A DNA stretch of 64,000 nucleotides from Companilactobacillus musae (lineage in GTDB: Bacteria > Bacillota > Bacilli > Lactobacillales > Lactobacillaceae). This document shows positions 60,322 through 64,000 of the stretch, one piece after another. A program made the translations under genes and the position numbers. Where the stretch lies: positions 60,969-124,968 of the forward strand of contig NZ_BIFW01000008.1 in assembly GCF_003967595.1 (NCBI RefSeq), read 5' to 3'. The notes beneath the pieces were generated by a model. It saw only the letters and a program-made list of their open reading frames with translations. It ran no database searches and was not told the DNA's origin. Positions within the stretch are counted from its first letter, which is position 1. Each line of letters starts with the position of its first letter.

Positions 60322-61386
60322 TTAGTACAAAATTGCATTCATACTAGGATAACGATTGTCATCTTGGGTATAAAGAACTCGACAATTGATTTTATTCATT
60401 AAGGATTTAATCAGTAATTTATTATGCTCTACTGAATATGAACTTCCATCGTTAAACGAAACTAATGATTTAACATCCCGATTGTTTAAAGCAAAATCAA
60501 TAATATTTAAGTCGTTTACAACTCGATTTTTTTGACTGGCTACTTGTACATCATGTTTAACTTTTTCAATTCCAGCAGCTCTTTCGAAGGCGAAAAACTC
60601 ATTCACTCTTTCGGATAATTCCGCATGAGTTAAATTAGCAATTGAACCGCGTATGATTCCTCCGATATAACTACTATTTTCATATGAATTTAAGTAAACA
60701 TCTAACGTTTCTGGTAAGCCTGTTAATACAAAGGTATATCCTAATTCATGATGCAATTCACTAAGTTTCTTGTCTAAATATTGGTAATAAATGGTTTGAT
60801 CCTTTTGTTGTTCTTCAGCTTTCGATCGGTGTCCATGATAAGTTGCATTCAGTCCACCATACGAACCGGAGTTTAGATTGGAGTTGGCATCAAAGTCTGA
60901 ATAGTAATCTGAAAACTTAGTGTACATCCCCGCTAATTCAACTTCTTTTAGGCTATCAATATCAAAGATATTAATTCGATCACGACTTATATTGAGTAGA
61001 TAATCCGGACGTTGCATATTTTCCTCAGGTAGTAAGAGATCTTGAACCAAGAAAGTACTACCAACGTGTTCCTTAGCCAAAACTGTATGTTCCATTTCAC
61101 AAATTTCCATGGATTCATTATTGGCAAAAATCAATAAAGCTTTTTTGGCATTGTTCCATAATTTTCTATCAAGGGTTAGTGCATCTAATTTTTCAACAGC
61201 GTGATTCCAGTCCCGACGTGGATAGTTGTATTCTAAATCTTTTTTGACGTCCTTTAGAAGATTTTTGTAGGTGAGCAAATTACTCTCAGCCTGAGGAGTT
61301 TCCGGATGAATCGGTAAGATAATGCTGATTTTTGGTTCTAAATCGGAAGTTAAAAGTTTCATTAAGTTATCGTTTTTCAATTTCAT
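60322..61386 (-). CDS. Probable baeRF (bacterial archaeo-eukaryotic release-factor-like) protein
   Basis: 354 aa. The opening ISIILPIHPETPQAESNLLTY, the middle linker NATYHGHRSKAEEQQKDQTI and following helix YYQYLDKKLSELHHE fit the baeRF layout (N-terminal domain, HG-rich linker, RNase H-like middle domain, L7Ae-like end). These proteins are predicted to act on stalled ribosomes or other RNAs; their biochemistry is mostly unknown. No GGQ motif is visible. AAGGAG precedes the ATG. Assignment from motif memory, not a search. Confidence 0.65.
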   Translation of the reverse strand: MKLKNDNLMKLLTSDLEPKISIILPIHPETPQAESNLLTYKNLLKDVKKDLEYNYPRRDWNHAVEKLDALTLDRKLWNNAKKALLIFANNESMEICEMEHTVLAKEHVGSTFLVQDLLLPEENMQRPDYLLNISRDRINIFDIDSLKEVELAGMYTKFSDYYSDFDANSNLNSGSYGGLNATYHGHRSKAEEQQKDQTIYYQYLDKKLSELHHELGYTFVLTGLPETLDVYLNSYENSSYIGGIIRGSIANLTHAELSERVNEFFAFERAAGIEKVKHDVQVASQKNRVVNDLNIIDFALNNRDVKSLVSFNDGSSYSVEHNKLLIKSLMNKINCRVLYTQDDNRYPSMNAILY

Positions 61387-61642
61387 AGTCCATCTCCTTA
61401 TCTAAAATCTTATCGTTATCATTAGTATGCTTTTATATTAGCATGGTCAATATAAATTGTCTAATTTTATATATTTCAAATTCAGATCCATGTACAGTTC
61501 GTTCTTAGTATTAATACTCATTATTTGTTCCTCAACGAATTTTATTCTCTTGTACCACTAATTGTTAGCCAATTCTTAAAAACCCCTGCAATGGACTTTA
61601 AAGGACCTTCTGCTATTGCTAGATTAATTAATATTTTTAAAT

Positions 61643-61680
61643 AAAAAAGTCAGTAATCCATATTGAATTACTAACTTTTT
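61643..61680 (-). terminator. Terminator of the aldo/keto reductase gene
   Basis: AAAAAGTcAGTAAT / ATTACTaACTTTTT hairpin. The rest of the 61387-61706 gap shows only AT-rich sequence. Confidence 0.8.
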
Positions 61681-61706
61681 ATTCATATAAATTTATTCCA
61701 CTTACT

Positions 61707-62552
61707 CTAGCCTTGTGTAGGGTTATGGAAATGAGATGGTGCTGTATCTGGCATTGCATTTAAGGTCTTCATATCTTCATCACTAATAGTAAAGTCCAAC
61801 TTAGTATTAGCGATGATGTGTTCCTTATGAACCGCCTTTGGTAATGGCAATACACCATTTTGAATAACAAACTCAATTGCCAATTGTGGTACGCTGACAT
61901 TATATTTTTCAGCAATCTTTAAAACATCTTTGTTGTTGATCAATCCACCCGTAGCAAGTGGTGAATAGGCTTCAACTAAAATATCATTCTCTTTAGCAAA
62001 TTCAGTGATCTTAGGTTCTGTAAAACCAATGTAGTATTGAATTTGATCAACCATAGGTTTAACAGTTGCCGTCTTTAAAACATTTTCCAAATCATGAACG
62101 TTAAAGTTAGATACGCCGATTGCCTTAACACGTCCGGATTGATAAATCTTTTCCATAGCGCGCCAAACTTCAACGTTACCTTCATCATAATTAGCGCCAA
62201 TCTCATCCCATGGCCATGGAGCGTGAACTAGATAAAGATCTAAATAATCTAAATCCAAATTTTTCATAGTTGTTTCAAAATCTTGTAAAGCACCATCATA
62301 AGTCTTAGTTGAGGCAGGCAACTTCGATGTTACAAAAAGATTCTCACGTTTAACACCTGAATCTTTAATACCTTGACCAACTTCTTTTTCATTCTCATAA
62401 ACGAGTGCTGTGTCGATATGACGATAGCCCGTTTCAATAGCATCTCTGACCGCTTGTCGAGCCTGACTAGCAGGAATCTGCCAAGTACCAAAAGCTACCT
62501 TAGGAATTTTAACACCATTATATATGTCAAAAGTATCAGTTAATTTTGTCAT
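61707..62552 (-). CDS. Aldo/keto reductase
   Basis: 281-aa AKR of the 2,5-diketogluconate reductase-like group (AKR5). Tetrad: Asp and Tyr in GYRHIDTALVYENE, Lys in TSKLPAS, His in LVHAPWPW. NADPH region LPLPKAVHKEHI. AAGGAG precedes the ATG. General carbonyl reduction; substrate unknown. Confidence 0.95.
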   Translation of the reverse strand: MTKLTDTFDIYNGVKIPKVAFGTWQIPASQARQAVRDAIETGYRHIDTALVYENEKEVGQGIKDSGVKRENLFVTSKLPASTKTYDGALQDFETTMKNLDLDYLDLYLVHAPWPWDEIGANYDEGNVEVWRAMEKIYQSGRVKAIGVSNFNVHDLENVLKTATVKPMVDQIQYYIGFTEPKITEFAKENDILVEAYSPLATGGLINNKDVLKIAEKYNVSVPQLAIEFVIQNGVLPLPKAVHKEHIIANTKLDFTISDEDMKTLNAMPDTAPSHFHNPTQG

Positions 62553-62614
62553 AAAAACGCTCCTTCCATTTATAAGAAGATTATAAAGCTTAGAGTTAGC
62601 TCTAAGTCAAACAT

Positions 62615-63157
62615 TTACTTTAGTTGATCGTATGAAGTCACTTCTGTCATTTGGTTTGATCGTGAATTCAAAGTTTTCTGCATCCAAGTTACATCTAACC
62701 AACGATTAAACTTGAAGCCAATTTTTTTGAAAGTTCCGACTTTTTGATAACCGAATTTCTCGTGAAATCTAACGCTGTTGGAATTTTCTTCAGTAATACA
62801 TGCCATTAGATTGACTACACCTTGTCGTTTTAATATATCCTCTAGTGTTTGATAAAGTCTTGTCCCCAAACCATGTCCCTTGTAATCTCTGTCAACATAT
62901 ATACTGGCTTCAACCGTCCATGCATATGCAGCCCTAGGACCATACAAGTGAGCATAGGCATAACCTAATATTTTTCCATTATCATCTGTAGCAACTAGAT
63001 AAGGAAATTTTTCAGATATATCACGAATGCGCTGTTTAAAATTTTCAACAGATGGAATAACAGTTTCAAAAGTTATTGTCGTATCAGTGATATATGGAGC
63101 ATAAATATCTAATAATTCTTGTGCATCATCTTCTGTAGCATATCTAATCTTTGTCAT
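62615..63157 (-). CDS. GNAT acetyltransferase, Pat/Bar-like
   Basis: 180 aa. Acetyl-CoA loop VDRDYKGHGLGTRLYQTL; N-terminal IRYATEDDAQELLDIYAPYI and YAWTVEASIYV match phosphinothricin-type N-acetyltransferases, which in most bacteria acetylate methionine derivatives or similar amino acids. AGAAGG precedes the ATG. Confidence 0.9.
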   Translation of the reverse strand: MTKIRYATEDDAQELLDIYAPYITDTTITFETVIPSVENFKQRIRDISEKFPYLVATDDNGKILGYAYAHLYGPRAAYAWTVEASIYVDRDYKGHGLGTRLYQTLEDILKRQGVVNLMACITEENSNSVRFHEKFGYQKVGTFKKIGFKFNRWLDVTWMQKTLNSRSNQMTEVTSYDQLK

Positions 63158-63247
63158 TCAATCTGCCTTCTCTTAATAGATTTAATAAGTGAATATTATA
63201 GACTAATCAAAAGTTGATGGCATGATTTTTCAAAACTCTTAGTTAAT

Positions 63248-63302
63248 AAAAAAAGACCAATGCAAGATAATTACATCAGTCAACATATAGCCATTTAGTC
63301 TT
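63248..63302 (-). terminator. Weak terminator of the DoxX gene
   Basis: Minus strand AGACTAAATGGC / GCATTGGTCT arms around a long loop, followed by T7. Confidence 0.5.
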
Positions 63303-63804
63303 AAATCTCTGAACTTTTCTTCTGTTTAAAGATATTGGTTCTGATCCAAGGAATAACCCAATAGTCCAATCCAATCTTACCTGCATTGAATCCAGCAATA
63401 ATAATGAAATATTCTAGGAAAATATATTCAGGGTTAACTGAAATAGCTCCGGCCAACATATATGAAAAGTTCATCATTAATCCAAAGAATACAGCTGCTG
63501 TTGTTAAACAACCGAAGATTAAACCTAGTCCAACAAGAAATTCACCCCACGACACCATCAAACTCATTCCTTTATAGTGAGGCAATATAGCGCTCAACAT
63601 GTCATTGAACCAAGGATAAAGTACTTTACCTGTAGGACCTTTAACTGGATTTTTAATAGCGTTACTAAGTAAGCCCTTTACAGCACCAGATGCACCGCCA
63701 GTAATCTTTTCCCATCCGGCCATCGTCCATAAGACACCTAAATAAATTCTAATAATAGCTAAAATAATTGAAGCAACTTTATTGGTACGTAAAAATTTTA
63801 CCAT
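63301..63804 (-). CDS. DoxX-family membrane protein
   Basis: 167 aa, four helices (about 11-30, 80-100, 103-122, 127-147). N-terminal RIYLGVLWTMAGWEKI and SWGEFLVGLGLIFGCLTTAAVF are DoxX motifs. Related proteins interact with thiosulfate/quinone or detoxification enzymes; role here unknown. AAGGGGG precedes the ATG. Confidence 0.88.
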   Translation of the reverse strand: MVKFLRTNKVASIILAIIRIYLGVLWTMAGWEKITGGASGAVKGLLSNAIKNPVKGPTGKVLYPWFNDMLSAILPHYKGMSLMVSWGEFLVGLGLIFGCLTTAAVFFGLMMNFSYMLAGAISVNPEYIFLEYFIIIAGFNAGKIGLDYWVIPWIRTNIFKQKKSSEI

Positions 63805-63913
63805 AGTAATATTTCCCCCTTTCTCTATAGCTCTTTACTCCTTCATTATACTTCCAATTTCACCAAACGATGTTGTTTTAGACTATATTTGTAGACCCAT
63901 TTTTTAAATGCAC

Positions 63914-63943
63914 AAAAAAAGGAATCAACCATTTGGTTGATCC
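63914..63943 (-). terminator. Terminator of the rRNA operon
   Basis: Minus strand GGATCAACC / GGTTGATTCC hairpin with T7, ten bases after the 5S 3' end. Confidence 0.85.
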
Positions 63944-63953
63944 CTTATCATTA

Positions 63954-64000
63954 GCGTGGCAGCTCCCTATCCTCGCGGGTAGTTTCCCACCAACTACTTT
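63954..64000 (-). rRNA. rrf: 5S rRNA, 3' part
   Basis: The minus strand reads AGTAGTTGGTGGGAAACTAC then CCGCGAGGATAGGGAGCTGC and CACGC, which is the 3' half of a lactobacillar 5S rRNA (GTAGTTGG... GAGGATAGG... GCTGCCACGC). The rest lies beyond the window, presumably after 16S and 23S. Confidence 0.85.

Overview
The window comes from a low-GC Gram-positive bacterium of the family Lactobacillaceae. Phosphoketolase, argGH, two C69 dipeptidases, tandem GH65 phosphorylases, a mannose-type PTS driven by a LevR-like activator, a PVA/BSH-family hydrolase and many tiny membrane proteins together suggest a Companilactobacillus-like lactobacillus. The genus is my inference, not something the sequence proves. 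No tRNA, insertion sequence, prophage or CRISPR array was found. The right edge runs into the 3' end of a 5S rRNA gene on the minus strand, so an rRNA operon lies just beyond it.

Layout. 0-5.7 kb: end of a surface protein, phosphoketolase (xfp) with its GntR regulator and two near-identical operators, and a choloylglycine-hydrolase-family enzyme. 5.7-14 kb: a repeat-rich gap, a DyP peroxidase, and a sigma-54-type PTS operon (EIIA, EIIB, EIIC, EIID, sugar-amine deglycase) with its LevR-like activator. 14-17.5 kb: a small secreted protein, two tiny membrane proteins, an anion permease and a ClbS-like protein. 17.6-25.7 kb: dipeptidase and serine dehydratase genes (peptide to serine to pyruvate), a GntR regulator, an LCP cell-wall ligase and a cysteine hydrolase. 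26-32.7 kb: a metal and redox block (thioredoxin, CsoR-like repressor, two VIT/CCC1 transporters, PerR, an ArsC-fold protein, ZnuA-ZnuC-ZnuB, Zur). 32.7-36.4 kb: a drug exporter and a two-component system. 36.7-47.2 kb: two facing operons that share out a sulfonate/taurine-type ABC transporter, two paralogous AMP-forming ligases and an acyltransferase. Between them sits a cluster of CPBP proteases, XRE-membrane proteins and a SecB-like chaperone. 47.8-50.5 kb: argGH. 50.6-56.3 kb: two GH65 phosphorylases around an SDR. 56.5-63.8 kb: small regulators and housekeeping stress enzymes, including a probable baeRF-type protein.

The most unusual content is not protein-coding. Four families of dispersed intergenic repeats occur: (1) palindromic terminator-like elements of about 50-78 bp at operon ends (six copies); (2) elements of about 155-160 bp that fold into a three-way junction (four copies); (3) units of about 125 bp that fold into one long interrupted hairpin, often in tandem (about ten units at five loci) and in three cases starting exactly at a stop codon; (4) a nested terminator hairpin (two copies). 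In families 2 and 3 the stems carry compensatory changes between copies inside this one window, so the structure rather than the sequence appears to be conserved. These, and the split transporter/ligase system, are my candidates for undescribed biology.
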